Source: an uncultured Christensenella sp.
GTDB taxonomy: Bacteria > Bacillota > Clostridia > Christensenellales > UBA3700
Reading direction: 5' to 3'
DNA: 64,000 nucleotides
Assembly (NCBI GenBank): GCA_910579785.1
Contig: CAJTVJ010000007.1
Coordinates: 20,122 to 84,121, forward strand
Under the pieces are notes generated by a model, which saw only the letters and a list, made by a program, of their open reading frames with translations, was not told the origin of the DNA and did no database searches. Both the position numbers and the translations under genes were made by a program. The stretch's first letter is position 1. Each line of letters opens with the position of its first letter. Below, one piece after another: positions 1-8,676 of this stretch.

Positions 1-1
1 G

Positions 2-2098
2 GCCGTCGTGCTTGACAAGAGCGACGTAGATAAATTTATTGAATATGCCAAGACGGAAAACCTTGTTGCCACAGCTGTGGCAGAGGTCACTGACAACGGC
101 AGAATGAGAATGTTCTATGCAGGTAATTGCATAGTAGATTTGAAGAGAAGCTTCCTCGATACCAACGGCGTCAAGCAGATGCAGGAAGCGAGAGTTGTCG
201 ACAATGCGACGAATTACGTCGACAGCGTCAATGAGATCACACAGAAGTATTTTGATAAAGGGGAGTTTGACGAGGCAGTCAAGTATGAGCTTTCCCGCCT
301 CAACGTATGTTCTACAAAGGGACTTGGAGAGATGTTTGACGGCACTATCGGCGCGTCGAGCGTACTTATGCCATTCGGCGGCAAGTACCAGCTCACTCCT
401 GCGATAGCAATGGCGTGCAAGCCTCCCGTCAGCGGAAGCACCGATACGGCGACGGTGTCCACCTATGGATGTTCGCCTCAGCTGCTAAGTCAATCGCCGT
501 TTACGGGCGCGATATATTCCATACTCATATCTCTGTCAAAGCAAGTTGCTTGCGGCATAAGCATAGATACGGTGAGACTGTCTTTGCAAGAGTTCTTTAA
601 GAAGCTCAATCAGGACAAAGACAGATGGGGACAGCCTCTTTCGGCATTGCTGGGCGCGTTGTATGCGCAGATAGGTTTCGGCGTCGGCGCAATAGGCGGC
701 AAGGACAGTATGAGCGGCAGCTTTGAGAATATCGACGTACCTCCGACGCTGATATCTTTTGCAATGGGCGTAGGCAAGGCAAGTAAGATCGTCACAAATA
801 CCTTTGCGGAAAACATGGGAGCAAAGGATATATACCGCGTCGCCATACCAAAGGATGAATATGCTATTCCTGATTTTGATAAGACGTTGAAGCTCTATCA
901 AGCTATTGGTAAAGCTATGGCAGAGGGCAAAATAAAGGCTTGCAACGTCGTTGAAGAGGGCGGCGTGATAGCAAGCGTATTCAAGGCTTGTATGGGCAAT
1001 AAGCTTGGCACTACTTGGGACGATATATCTTCGGATATGTTTGCTCCTGCGTTCGGCGACTTTGTGATACTTGCCGACGACGTCAGCGACCTTGACGGAT
1101 TTGACGTAGAGAAAGTCGCCGTGCTCAACGGCACGTATACCTCCGACCTGTGCGGAAAGCAACTCAAAATGAACGATGCGGCTGCGGCATTTGAGGGTAC
1201 GCTGGAAAAGGTATTCCCGACGACGGCGGCTGCAAGCGGAGAAGTAAAAAATCTCATTTGCTGCGCAAGGAAGGTCGACAAGGCTCCAAGGGGCATAGCT
1301 CAACCTAGAGTTCTCATACCCGTATTCCCGGGCACCAACTGCGAATACGATACGGCAAGGGCATTTGAAAGAGCAGGCGCGAAAGCAAATATTCTGATAA
1401 TCAAAAATCAAAGCTCCAAGGACATAGAGCAGTCGGCGGAAGCTATTGTCAAGGCGTTGCAGCAGTCGCAGATACTTGCATTCCCTGGCGGATTCAGCGG
1501 CGGCGACGAGCCGGACGGAAGCGGCAAGTTCATAGCTACGACGTTCCGCAATCCTCGCATTGCAGAGCAAGTCATGAAGTTGCTTTACGAGAGAGACGGA
1601 CTTGCGATAGGTATATGCAACGGCTTCCAAGCTCTTGTCAAGTTGGGACTTGTTCCTTACGGCGACATAAGAGAGCAGAAGAGCGAAGCTCCTACTTTGA
1701 CTTTCAACAACATCTCCCGTCACGTGTCGACTATCGTCAACGTGAGAGTGGCTACCAACAAGTCGCCATGGCTCAGCGGAGTCAAGGTTGACGACGTATT
1801 TGCAGTGCCTGTCAGCCACGGTGAAGGCAGATTTGTGGCAAGCCAGCAAGAACTTGACAAGATAATCAAGGGCGGTCAGGTGGCAACGCAGTACGTCGAT
1901 ATGACGGGCAGCGCGACTATGACGTCTCCGTTCAACCCCAACGGCAGTATGTATGCTATCGAAGGTATCATTTCTCCCGACGGCAGAGTGCTTGGCAAGA
2001 TGGGACACGCAGAGAGAATTGACGCAGACCTTTATAAGAACGTAGAGGGCAATTACGATATGAAACTCTTTGAAAGCGGAGTTAAGTACTTTAAGTAA
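2..2098 (+). CDS. purL: Phosphoribosylformylglycinamidine synthase (C-terminal part, cut by window edge)
   Basis: The frame is open from the first bases, so the true start lies upstream. The protein is the large single-chain FGAM synthase of purine synthesis, which uses ATP and glutamine to turn FGAR into FGAM in the cytosol. Counting from the GTG at position 8, the first ~420 residues are the second synthetase half, with GGKDSMSGS near residue 232. Residues ~435-696 are a fused PurQ-like class I glutamine amidotransferase: FPGTNCEYD loop, nucleophile Cys537 in GICNGFQ, and His604 in SHGEGRF. The fused amidotransferase separates this form from the split PurL/PurQ/PurS type. A repeat copy follows the stop. 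Confidence 0.96.
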   Translation, partial: AVVLDKSDVDKFIEYAKTENLVATAVAEVTDNGRMRMFYAGNCIVDLKRSFLDTNGVKQMQEARVVDNATNYVDSVNEITQKYFDKGEFDEAVKYELSRLNVCSTKGLGEMFDGTIGASSVLMPFGGKYQLTPAIAMACKPPVSGSTDTATVSTYGCSPQLLSQSPFTGAIYSILISLSKQVACGISIDTVRLSLQEFFKKLNQDKDRWGQPLSALLGALYAQIGFGVGAIGGKDSMSGSFENIDVPPTLISFAMGVGKASKIVTNTFAENMGAKDIYRVAIPKDEYAIPDFDKTLKLYQAIGKAMAEGKIKACNVVEEGGVIASVFKACMGNKLGTTWDDISSDMFAPAFGDFVILADDVSDLDGFDVEKVAVLNGTYTSDLCGKQLKMNDAAAAFEGTLEKVFPTTAAASGEVKNLICCARKVDKAPRGIAQPRVLIPVFPGTNCEYDTARAFERAGAKANILIIKNQSSKDIEQSAEAIVKALQQSQILAFPGGFSGGDEPDGSGKFIATTFRNPRIAEQVMKLLYERDGLAIGICNGFQALVKLGLVPYGDIREQKSEAPTLTFNNISRHVSTIVNVRVATNKSPWLSGVKVDDVFAVPVSHGEGRFVASQQELDKIIKGGQVATQYVDMTGSATMTSPFNPNGSMYAIEGIISPDGRVLGKMGHAERIDADLYKNVEGNYDMKLFESGVKYFK

Positions 2099-2110
2099 GC
2101 GGCAAGGTTA

Positions 2111-2224
2111 AAAGGATGAGATTTCTCCACGCGCTACGCTTAGTCGAAATGACCACATATAGGCTTACTACAAGTAATATATAGTCACCTCGACCGAAGC
2201 GGAGAGGTCTCAACGAGTTAAAAA
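2111..2224. repeat. Dispersed palindromic repeat, paired half-sites
   Basis: A rightward half-site (GATTTCTCC ... GTCGAAATGAC, 2118-2153) and an inverted half-site (GTCACCTCGACCGAAGCGGA onward, 2184-2224) flank about 30 bp of unrelated DNA. The right end reads CTCAACGAGTTAAAA, the terminus shared by other copies. It lies between purL and ygiQ and contains no gene. Confidence 0.85.
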
Positions 2225-2266
2225 TAAACTGATTAGACAATTAAATATCTTTTAAAGCAGGTGGCT

Positions 2267-4282
2267 ATGTCTTTTTTACCGATAACAAAAGAAGAAGTCG
2301 GCGGCAGACAAGTCGACGTCGTTTACGTCATAGGCGAGGCATACGTCGATCATCCGTCTTTTGGACATGCGATAGTGTCCAGACTTTTGCAATCTCTCGG
2401 CATTGACGTGGCTATAATACCTCAACCTCAGACGCCTGAGGACTTTATGCGTTTTGGAGAGCCTAAATATTGTTTTATGGTATCAAGCGGAGTTGTCGAC
2501 AGCATGGTCAACAACTATACCGTCGCCAAGATAAAGCGCAGCCGCGACGTATACAGCGAAGGCGGCGACGTAGGAAAACGTCCCGACAGATGCGTCGACG
2601 TATATTGCAATACTCTTAAAAAAATTTATCCAGACATACCCATAATCATTGGCGGCATAGAAGCGTCGCTGAGGCGGTTTGCGCATTACGACTATTGGAG
2701 CGACAGCGTTTTGCCCAGCATATTGGCGTCGTCAAAAGCCGATCTGCTTATTTACGGAATGGGTGAGAGACCTATCAAAGAGATATTTGCCATGGTCAAG
2801 AAAGGCATACCCGTCGACAAGATCAAAGACGTGAGAGGCACTTGTTATCTGTCGGCATTCGACGCGCTTTCGTCAAGACTTAGAAAAGACATAGAAGAAC
2901 ACACCGTTGAGTTTTGTCCGTCATACGACAACGTATGCAAAGACAAGACGCAGTACGTGCAGGCGTTTAATACGCAGTATGCCAACAACGATCCTTATTA
3001 TGGCAAGACGCTTTTGCAAAAGCAAGGAGATAAATATCTTGTGCAAAATCCAATGCAGTTTCCGCTGTCTGTCAACGAAATGGACGAAATATACGACCTG
3101 CCGTACGAGAGGACTTTTCACCCCAGCTATACGAGGGGAGTGCCTGCGATAGAAGAGGTCAAATATTCGTTGACTTCCGTGAGAGGGTGTTTCGGAGCGT
3201 GCAACTATTGCGCTATTGCGTTTCACCAAGGGCGCATAGTTCAAAAGCGCAGCAAAGAAAACATCGTCAGAGAGGCAGAGGGCTTTGTAGCCGATAAGGA
3301 TTTCAAGGGCTATATCCACGACGTGGGGGGACCGACGGCGAATTTTAGAGACCCAGCCTGCGAAAAACAAAAGACCATGGGAGTGTGCAAGGATAAATCC
3401 TGTATTGGTCACACGCCTTGTCCTGCGCTGAAAGTCGACCACAGCGAGTATATAGATTTGCTGAAAACGCTTAGGCAGATAGAGGGGATAAAGAAAGTCT
3501 TTATACGCTCGGGCATACGCTTTGACTATCTGATGTATGACAAGAGCCAGGAGTTTTTGCAAGAGCTGGTCAAGCATCATATAAGCGGACAGCTCAAAGT
3601 CGCTCCCGAACATATCTCCGACGATACTTTGAAGGCGATGAACAAGCCGCCTTTTGAGGTTTATCTCAAATTTAAAGACAGGTATGACGCGCTCAACAGG
3701 AAGCTTGGCAAGAAGCAGTATCTCGTGCCGTATCTGATATCATCGCACCCCGGCTGTACGCTCAAAGACGCCGTGAGACTTGCGCAGTATCTCAAATCGA
3801 TAGGCTATATGCCTGAGCAGGTGCAGGACTTCTATCCCACGCCTTCCACCAAGTCGACGTGTATGTATTATACGGGCATAAACCCCGACACAATGCAGCC
3901 TATATACGTGGCAAAGACAAAGAGAGAAAAGATGCTCCAACGCGCGCTGATGCAATATAGAAAAAAGAGCAATTACGATTTGATAGTCGAAGCGTTGAGA
4001 GAAGCCGGCAGAGAGGACCTGATAGGCTTTGGGGAAGACTGTCTGGTCAAACCTACCAGGGATATGGCGATTGCGGTCAAGACGACTGCTAAGACGGACG
4101 GCAGCTCGACGTTTAGGTCAAGACAAAAGAGCAAGGGCGGCGCAGGTTTTGCCGACAAGGGATACGTCAAGATAACGGAGCGCGCTAAAACCGCCGACGT
4201 TTCAAATGGCAAAAAGAAGAGCGGCAAGCAGTATGCCGACGTATACGCAAGGAAAAAATCTAAGGGGGAGCGGCGCAGATGA
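2267..4282 (+). CDS. YgiQ family radical SAM protein
   Basis: A 671-residue radical SAM protein of the YgiQ (UPF0313) family. It has an N-terminal B12-binding-like region with YVDHPSFGHAIVSRLL near residues 25-40 and a central radical SAM barrel. The CxxxCxxC cluster motif is C308, C312, C315 (RGCFGACNYCA). A C-terminal tail of about 80 residues is rich in Lys, Arg and Ser. The reaction is unknown for the family. ATG 2267 is chosen over the in-frame GTG 2261 because it gives the family's usual MSFLPIT-like N-terminus and follows AGGTGG. The last codons overlap recX by 4 bases (ATGA), so the two are translationally coupled. Confidence 0.92.
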   Translation: MSFLPITKEEVGGRQVDVVYVIGEAYVDHPSFGHAIVSRLLQSLGIDVAIIPQPQTPEDFMRFGEPKYCFMVSSGVVDSMVNNYTVAKIKRSRDVYSEGGDVGKRPDRCVDVYCNTLKKIYPDIPIIIGGIEASLRRFAHYDYWSDSVLPSILASSKADLLIYGMGERPIKEIFAMVKKGIPVDKIKDVRGTCYLSAFDALSSRLRKDIEEHTVEFCPSYDNVCKDKTQYVQAFNTQYANNDPYYGKTLLQKQGDKYLVQNPMQFPLSVNEMDEIYDLPYERTFHPSYTRGVPAIEEVKYSLTSVRGCFGACNYCAIAFHQGRIVQKRSKENIVREAEGFVADKDFKGYIHDVGGPTANFRDPACEKQKTMGVCKDKSCIGHTPCPALKVDHSEYIDLLKTLRQIEGIKKVFIRSGIRFDYLMYDKSQEFLQELVKHHISGQLKVAPEHISDDTLKAMNKPPFEVYLKFKDRYDALNRKLGKKQYLVPYLISSHPGCTLKDAVRLAQYLKSIGYMPEQVQDFYPTPSTKSTCMYYTGINPDTMQPIYVAKTKREKMLQRALMQYRKKSNYDLIVEALREAGREDLIGFGEDCLVKPTRDMAIAVKTTAKTDGSSTFRSRQKSKGGAGFADKGYVKITERAKTADVSNGKKKSGKQYADVYARKKSKGERRR

Positions 4283-4893
4283 TCATCACGGGAATAACTT
4301 TGCAGACAAAGAATACCGAGAGGGTAAATTTGTTTGTAGACGGAGAATTTTATGCAGGCGTCAGCGCGCTTTCGGCATACAAATTCCGACTTGAAGTGGG
4401 TATGGAGATAGACAAGATGCAGCTTGACAAAGTTTTGCTCGACAGCGATAAAGATAAGGCTTTCGATTATGCGCTTACCTACATCAGCAAATACACCCCG
4501 ACGGAGAAGATACTCAAAAACAAACTTTATGAGAAGGGCTACGGCAAAGTAGTAGTGGAGTACGTCGCCGACAAGTGCAAGGGCTACGGATATATCAACG
4601 ACGGGGAATATGCCCGTTCTTACGTCGCGCTCAACAGCAATATCAAGGGCAAGAGCAGACTTAAAATGGAACTTCGCGCCAAGGGCGTGGACGAGAAGTA
4701 TATTCAAAGCGCGCTCGACAAGATGCCGGATAACAACGCATGCGAGGAGCTGGCAAAAAAGCATAGCAAAAATCAAGACCTGCACGACCCAAAATACAGA
4801 GCCAAATTGATAAGATTTCTGCAATACAGAGGCTATGAGTGGGAAGACATATCCCAGGCTTTGGCGACGTTGAGATTGGTCGAAGAGGACTGA
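4279..4893 (+). CDS. recX: Regulatory protein RecX
   Basis: A 204-residue RecX-family protein, which in characterised bacteria binds RecA filaments and modulates recombination and SOS. A ~60-residue N-terminal extension precedes three-helix RecX repeats, for example the segments around TPTEKILKNKLYEKGY, GYINDGEYARSYV and YIQSALDKM. The ATG overlaps the ygiQ stop and has a strong GGGGGAG site upstream. The pairing with ygiQ rather than recA looks like simple operon sharing; no functional link is visible. Confidence 0.88.
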   Translation: MIITGITLQTKNTERVNLFVDGEFYAGVSALSAYKFRLEVGMEIDKMQLDKVLLDSDKDKAFDYALTYISKYTPTEKILKNKLYEKGYGKVVVEYVADKCKGYGYINDGEYARSYVALNSNIKGKSRLKMELRAKGVDEKYIQSALDKMPDNNACEELAKKHSKNQDLHDPKYRAKLIRFLQYRGYEWEDISQALATLRLVEED

Positions 4894-4938
4894 AATGCTT
4901 GCAGGCGCATACAATATAAAATCAATAAGAGAGGTCAT

Positions 4939-6417
4939 ATGAAATCAGCTCTTACTACGTCGCAGATGGCATATTGCGACAAGACGACTATCGACGGCGG
5001 AGTGCCCTCGCGCGAGCTTATGCGCAGAGTGGCACAGGCTGTGTATGACGGCAGAGCTTGGCAAGGCAGGACAGCTATAATATGCGGCAAGGGTAACAAC
5101 GGAGGCGACGGCTTGGCTCTTGCGGAAATTATGGCAGACGGCGGCTTGTCTCCCAAGGTCTATCTTTGCGGCGGCGTAAGTGAGGACGGACGATATTATT
5201 TGGATAGACTGACATCTAAGGGATACGGGGATATATACGACGTATCGCTGTGCGACTATGACGTCGATATAATTGTAGATTGCATATTCGGGACAGGCTT
5301 CAAGGGGCAGCCGAAAGAGCAGTATGCCGAGATAATAAATAAGATAAACGCAAGCAGGGCTTGTAAGATATCCGTCGACATACCCAGCGGGCTTGACGGC
5401 GACAGCGGCAGATTTAAAGTATGCGTAAAGGCTGACGAGACGGTGAGCGTACAGTACGCCAAGACGGGACTTTATCTCAACGACGGCAAGGATATGACGG
5501 GCAAGTTGAGCATTGTCGACGTGGGAATAGGCTTGCATACCGACGGCGTAAAGGTCGTGGAGCGCGAAGACGTGGCAAAGCTCTTTCCGCCGAGAAAGCT
5601 CAATACGCATAAGGGGAGTTTTGGCAAAAGCGCGATAATGGGCGGTTGCGGAAATTATCTCGGAGCGGTGCGCCTTGCCAATATGGGACTGTGCGCGCTG
5701 AGGAGCGGCGGAGGGCTCAACGCGGTGATAACTCCGTGCAGTCAGACAAAGCATATCCTTGGCAGTGTTGTCGAAAGCACTGTGATAGGTATGACGGATA
5801 TCGACGGACGATTTGTATTTGACAAAGAAGAGATCGATAAGACGCTTAGCGGCGTAGACGTCTTGGCGATAGGCATGGGTATGGGAGACAACTATACTCA
5901 AAATGCTAAGATAATAAGGTATATTGTCGAAAATTATAAAATCAAGGTGTTGATAGACGCCGACGGACTCAATTCTTTGGCGAGAGATGTAAGTATGCTC
6001 AAATGCGCAAAAGCTCAAATCATGCTCACTCCGCACGTCAAAGAGATGTCGAGGCTGTGCGGCAAGACGACGGAAGAAATATTAGACGACCCGATAGGCA
6101 TTGCCAAAGAATTTGCCAACGAGTATGGAGTTGTTGTCCTGCTCAAAGGCGCAAGCAGCGTCATGACGGACGGCAGGGAAGTCTATCTCACAACCAACGG
6201 AGGCGCAGAACTTTCTAAGGGAGGAAGCGGCGATACTTTGAGCGGAGTAATTCTCGGCATGCTGTCTTGGAACAACGGACTTTTAGAAAGCGCGTATGCC
6301 GCGGCATATCTCACAGCTGAGGTAGCCAAGTCTCTTAAAGAAGAGTTTAGCGAGTATGGAGTTTTGCCCAGCGACGTCGCAAGAAAAATCAAGGAGCTTT
6401 GCAAAGAGAGAAGTTGA
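4939..6417 (+). CDS. nnr: Bifunctional NAD(P)H-hydrate epimerase / ADP-dependent NAD(P)H-hydrate dehydratase
   Basis: A 492-residue metabolite-repair enzyme of the YjeF type. Residues 1-~210 are the epimerase, with the glycine-rich GKGNNGGDGLA at 50-60, FGTGFKG, and VDIPSGLDG. Residues ~215-492 are the ribokinase-like dehydratase, with LIDADGLN and the phosphate-binding motif GGSGDTLSGV near 429. Together they epimerise and dehydrate the damaged cofactors NADHX and NADPHX back to NADH and NADPH. The start has AGAGGTC upstream and lies 45 bases after recX, so it probably belongs to the ygiQ-recX transcript. A repeat pair follows the stop. Confidence 0.94.
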   Translation: MKSALTTSQMAYCDKTTIDGGVPSRELMRRVAQAVYDGRAWQGRTAIICGKGNNGGDGLALAEIMADGGLSPKVYLCGGVSEDGRYYLDRLTSKGYGDIYDVSLCDYDVDIIVDCIFGTGFKGQPKEQYAEIINKINASRACKISVDIPSGLDGDSGRFKVCVKADETVSVQYAKTGLYLNDGKDMTGKLSIVDVGIGLHTDGVKVVEREDVAKLFPPRKLNTHKGSFGKSAIMGGCGNYLGAVRLANMGLCALRSGGGLNAVITPCSQTKHILGSVVESTVIGMTDIDGRFVFDKEEIDKTLSGVDVLAIGMGMGDNYTQNAKIIRYIVENYKIKVLIDADGLNSLARDVSMLKCAKAQIMLTPHVKEMSRLCGKTTEEILDDPIGIAKEFANEYGVVVLLKGASSVMTDGREVYLTTNGGAELSKGGSGDTLSGVILGMLSWNNGLLESAYAAAYLTAEVAKSLKEEFSEYGVLPSDVARKIKELCKERS

Positions 6418-6427
6418 TTATAATTTT

Positions 6428-6545
6428 CGATTAGACCTCTCCGCTTCACTACGTTTCGGTCGAAATGACATAAAGCTTGTTCGCTATAAGCCATATTTGG
6501 TCACCTCGACCAACGCGGAGAGGTCTCAACCTTATGATTACCTAA
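6428..6545. repeat. Dispersed palindromic repeat, paired half-sites
   Basis: The left half (CGATTAGACCTCTCCGCTTC ... GGTCGAAATGAC, to 6469) and inverted right half (GGTCACCTCGACCAACGCGG ... TCTCAACC, from 6499) lie about 30 bp apart. The ends are complementary in the same way as the copy after purL. It sits between the NAD(P)HX repair gene and the flavodoxin-like gene. Confidence 0.85.
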
Positions 6546-6619
6546 ACTAATCGTGTAAAAATATCAATCTATTTACACAACGAAATAGAGAAATACCCAA
6601 ACAAAAGGAGACGTATAAA

Positions 6620-7252
6620 ATGAAAGTATTACTTATCAACGGAAGCAATAAAACCAACGGCTGCACCAACAGAGCGCTTGAAGAAGTGGCAAAGGTACTC
6701 GTTGAGAACGGCGTGGAGTACGAGATATTTCAAGTGGGGGCGGCGCCTATCAGAGATTGCATAGGCTGCAATCAATGCTCGGCAAAGCTCAAAAATAATA
6801 CCTGCATATTCAATGACGACGTCGTCAATCAACTTATCAAAAAAGCAAGCGAGTGCGACGGCTTCGTATTTGGCACGCCGGTATATTACGCGCACCCAAG
6901 CGGCAGGATACTGTCACTTCTTGACAGAGTTTTTTATGCAGGAAGCAGAGTTTTTAAGCACAAACCTGCATTTGCAATAGCAAGCGCAAGAAGGGCAGGT
7001 ACGACGGCGTCTATCGACGTGCTCAACAAGTACTTTATGTTTGCGCAGATGCCTGTGGTATCTTCAAGCTATTGGAATATGGTGCACGGCAACATCCCAG
7101 AGCAAGTCGAGCAAGACTTGGAGGGATTGCAGACAATTCGTAACGCTGCGCGCAATTTGGTTTGGCTTATGAAGTGCATTGAGCTTGGCAAAGTCAATAA
7201 CGTTGAGCCGCCTAAAAACGAGAGCGGAGTAAGAACAAGTTTTATAAGATAA
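6620..7252 (+). CDS. Flavodoxin-family NAD(P)H-dependent oxidoreductase
   Basis: A 210-residue protein of the NADPH-dependent FMN reductase / iron-sulfur flavoprotein fold. The N-terminal LLINGSNKTNGCTN (4-17) is the FMN phosphate loop, C47, C50 and C53 form a CIGCNQC motif, and GTPVYYAHPSG is the flavin-facing loop. The cysteine motif suggests, but does not prove, an Fe-S cluster or redox thiols. The substrate is unknown. The ribosome site AAAGGAGA lies at good spacing before ATG 6620. The gene stands alone between repeat clusters. Confidence 0.85.
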   Translation: MKVLLINGSNKTNGCTNRALEEVAKVLVENGVEYEIFQVGAAPIRDCIGCNQCSAKLKNNTCIFNDDVVNQLIKKASECDGFVFGTPVYYAHPSGRILSLLDRVFYAGSRVFKHKPAFAIASARRAGTTASIDVLNKYFMFAQMPVVSSSYWNMVHGNIPEQVEQDLEGLQTIRNAARNLVWLMKCIELGKVNNVEPPKNESGVRTSFIR

Positions 7253-7329
7253 ATTGAGTGAGAGTTGAGCAAACTCACATTGGGCATTCTCTCAATGCAC
7301 ATATCCTATGTAATTATGTTTGACGTATA

Positions 7330-7622
7330 AGTAATATCATTTCGACCGAAGCGGAGAAATCTTATCCTTTTTTAACTCGATTAGACCTCTCCACTTCGGT
7401 CGAGGTGACCAGAAATAAAAGTATGGGCGAGCGTTAATGACGTTTTATCTTATATTCACAAGGATTAGATTTCTCCGCTGCGCTCGAAATGACTTAGTTT
7501 GGTATTGGTTAAATTTGCATGGGATATGAAGCGTTGGTATAATGACGAAAGCTTGGTGCGTTGAAAACAACATATGGTCACTTCGACTGAAACGTAGTGA
7601 AATGGAGAAGTCTAATCAAATC
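7330..7622. repeat. Cluster of four dispersed-repeat half-sites
   Basis: The gap between the flavodoxin-like gene and mazF holds four half-sites of the palindromic family in alternating orientation: inverted at 7334-7368, direct at 7371-7411 (CGATTAGACCTCTCC), direct at 7460-7494 (GATTTCTCCGCTGCGCTCG), inverted at 7575-7620. The first two meet head to head at the shared terminus CTTATCCTTTTTTAACTCGA. No convincing gene was seen. Confidence 0.8.
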
Positions 7623-7676
7623 GAAGAGAACATCTCAAATACAAAAAGGTACTCGCAGATATGCAAGTACCTCATT

Positions 7677-8018
7677 TTAATAGAACCCAAGACTTATCAT
7701 CAGCGCCTGATTGATTTTCTGCATAGTGTCGAGCGGCACTTCGCCGATTTTATCTTTCAGTCGCTTTTTGTCAAGCGTACGTATTTGTTCAAGCAGTACG
7801 ACAGAATCCTTTTGCAGTCCGTATTCATTGGCAGAAAGTTCTATATGGGTAGGCAATTTCGCCTTATTTATTTGGCTTGTCACCGCAGCGGCAATGACTG
7901 TGGGGCTGTATTTGTTACCCACGTCGTTTTGCACCACAAGGACGGGGCGTATGCCTCCTTGCTCGCTACCTACGACGGGACTAAGGTCTGCGTAATATAA
8001 TTCGCCTCTTTTTATCAT
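7677..8018 (-). CDS. mazF: Type II toxin-antitoxin system endoribonuclease MazF/EndoA (no adjacent antitoxin)
   Basis: A 113-residue MazF/PemK-family mRNA interferase close to the Firmicutes NdoA/EndoA type, with segments MIKRGELYYADLSPVVGSEQ, GGIRPVLVVQND, SPTVIAAAVTSQ and DSVVLLEQIRTLDK. The family cleaves single-stranded RNA at short sequences. ATG 8018 is chosen over the upstream GTG 8030 because the GGAG 6 bases before it is a good ribosome site. A TATAAT-like box at 8050-8055 (reverse) may be its -10. No RHH or AbrB-type antitoxin ORF lies immediately upstream; the next ~650 bases hold repeats. Confidence 0.93.
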   Translation of the reverse strand: MIKRGELYYADLSPVVGSEQGGIRPVLVVQNDVGNKYSPTVIAAAVTSQINKAKLPTHIELSANEYGLQKDSVVLLEQIRTLDKKRLKDKIGEVPLDTMQKINQALMISLGFY

Positions 8019-8167
8019 AGTATTCTCCACAAAGCATTAGTCCTGATAAATTATATGCAATTTACCGTCCTTAGGTTATTGTTGACAGGTTATTGCCGTT
8101 TTATTCTGCTAGTTTGGTATGTTGTAAAAATTCGGCAGACGAGTGGAGTAGAGTATCCGCCATTATA

Positions 8168-8208
8168 GACTAAACGAAAGTGCACGTTTGCGCTGCATTT
8201 TGTCGGTA
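8168..8208 (-). repeat. Hairpin-forming accessory repeat module (copy 1)
   Basis: Read on the reverse strand it begins TACCGACAAAATGCAGCGCA and ends TTTCGTTTAGTC. Near-identical sequences occur at 13122-13165 and 35917-35961. Arms resembling ACCGAC/GTCGGT and AATGCA/TGCATT can pair. It abuts the terminus of a dispersed-repeat half-site. Confidence 0.75.
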
Positions 8209-8475
8209 CTTTTTTAACTTATTGAGATTTCTCCGCTTCGTTATACTTCGGTCGAAATGACTAAATTTTGCTTGTATGACGTCAAACTTTGGTTAATTAT
8301 CAATACTACATATCCTATCAAATGTAAGGGTAATGTCATTTCGACCAACGCGGAGAAATCTCAACGAATTAAAAAAGGATTAGACCTCTCCACTGCGGTC
8401 GAGGCGACTAGATAATGCTTAGAGTAATTCAAAGATTGGTCATTCGAGCGTAGTCGAGAAGTCTAATGGAGTTGA
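8209..8475. repeat. Cluster of four dispersed-repeat half-sites upstream of the MFS gene
   Basis: Half-sites lie at 8214-8262 (direct, GAGATTTCTCCGCTTCG), 8334-8372 (inverted, GTCATTTCGACCAACGCGG ... CAACGAATTAAAAA), 8375-8412 (direct) and 8438-8474 (inverted, degenerate). They fill most of the 650-base gap between mazF and the transporter gene. The rest, 8476-8594, is very AT-rich with no ORF seen. Confidence 0.8.
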
Positions 8476-8594
8476 CATAGCTTAAAAATCTCAACCATGT
8501 GAATATCGAATATAATCACATATTGATAATTTAACACTGTATTGTTTAAAATATTATAATATTTAAAAATTTAATATATTTTTAATATAAGCTA

Positions 8595-8623
8595 TTGACC
8601 AATACTCTAATGTGTGGTATTAT
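8595..8623 (+). promoter_or_regulatory. Promoter of the MFS transporter gene
   Basis: TTGACC at 8595-8600, 17-base spacer, TATTAT at 8618-8623. It lies about 50 bases before the transporter start and downstream of an AT-rich stretch. Confidence 0.65.
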
Positions 8624-8676
8624 AAATATATTGTAAAATACATATGTAATGTAAATATTTTTAAGGAAAGGAAATT

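Noticed and set aside
536..2008. A 490-codon open frame on the reverse strand opposite purL, and similar long antisense frames opposite groEL, lepA, asnS and nnr
   Set aside because: They lack ribosome sites and known motifs and mirror codon bias of strongly coding genes on the other strand. They are shadows.
8080..8160. A 24-codon reverse-strand ORF upstream of mazF as a candidate antitoxin
   Set aside because: It has no ribosome site, is too short, and shows no RHH or AbrB features.
7253..8676. A genomic island around mazF
   Set aside because: No integrase, transposase, tRNA or attachment-site signature was found, and the same repeats occur beside housekeeping genes throughout the window.
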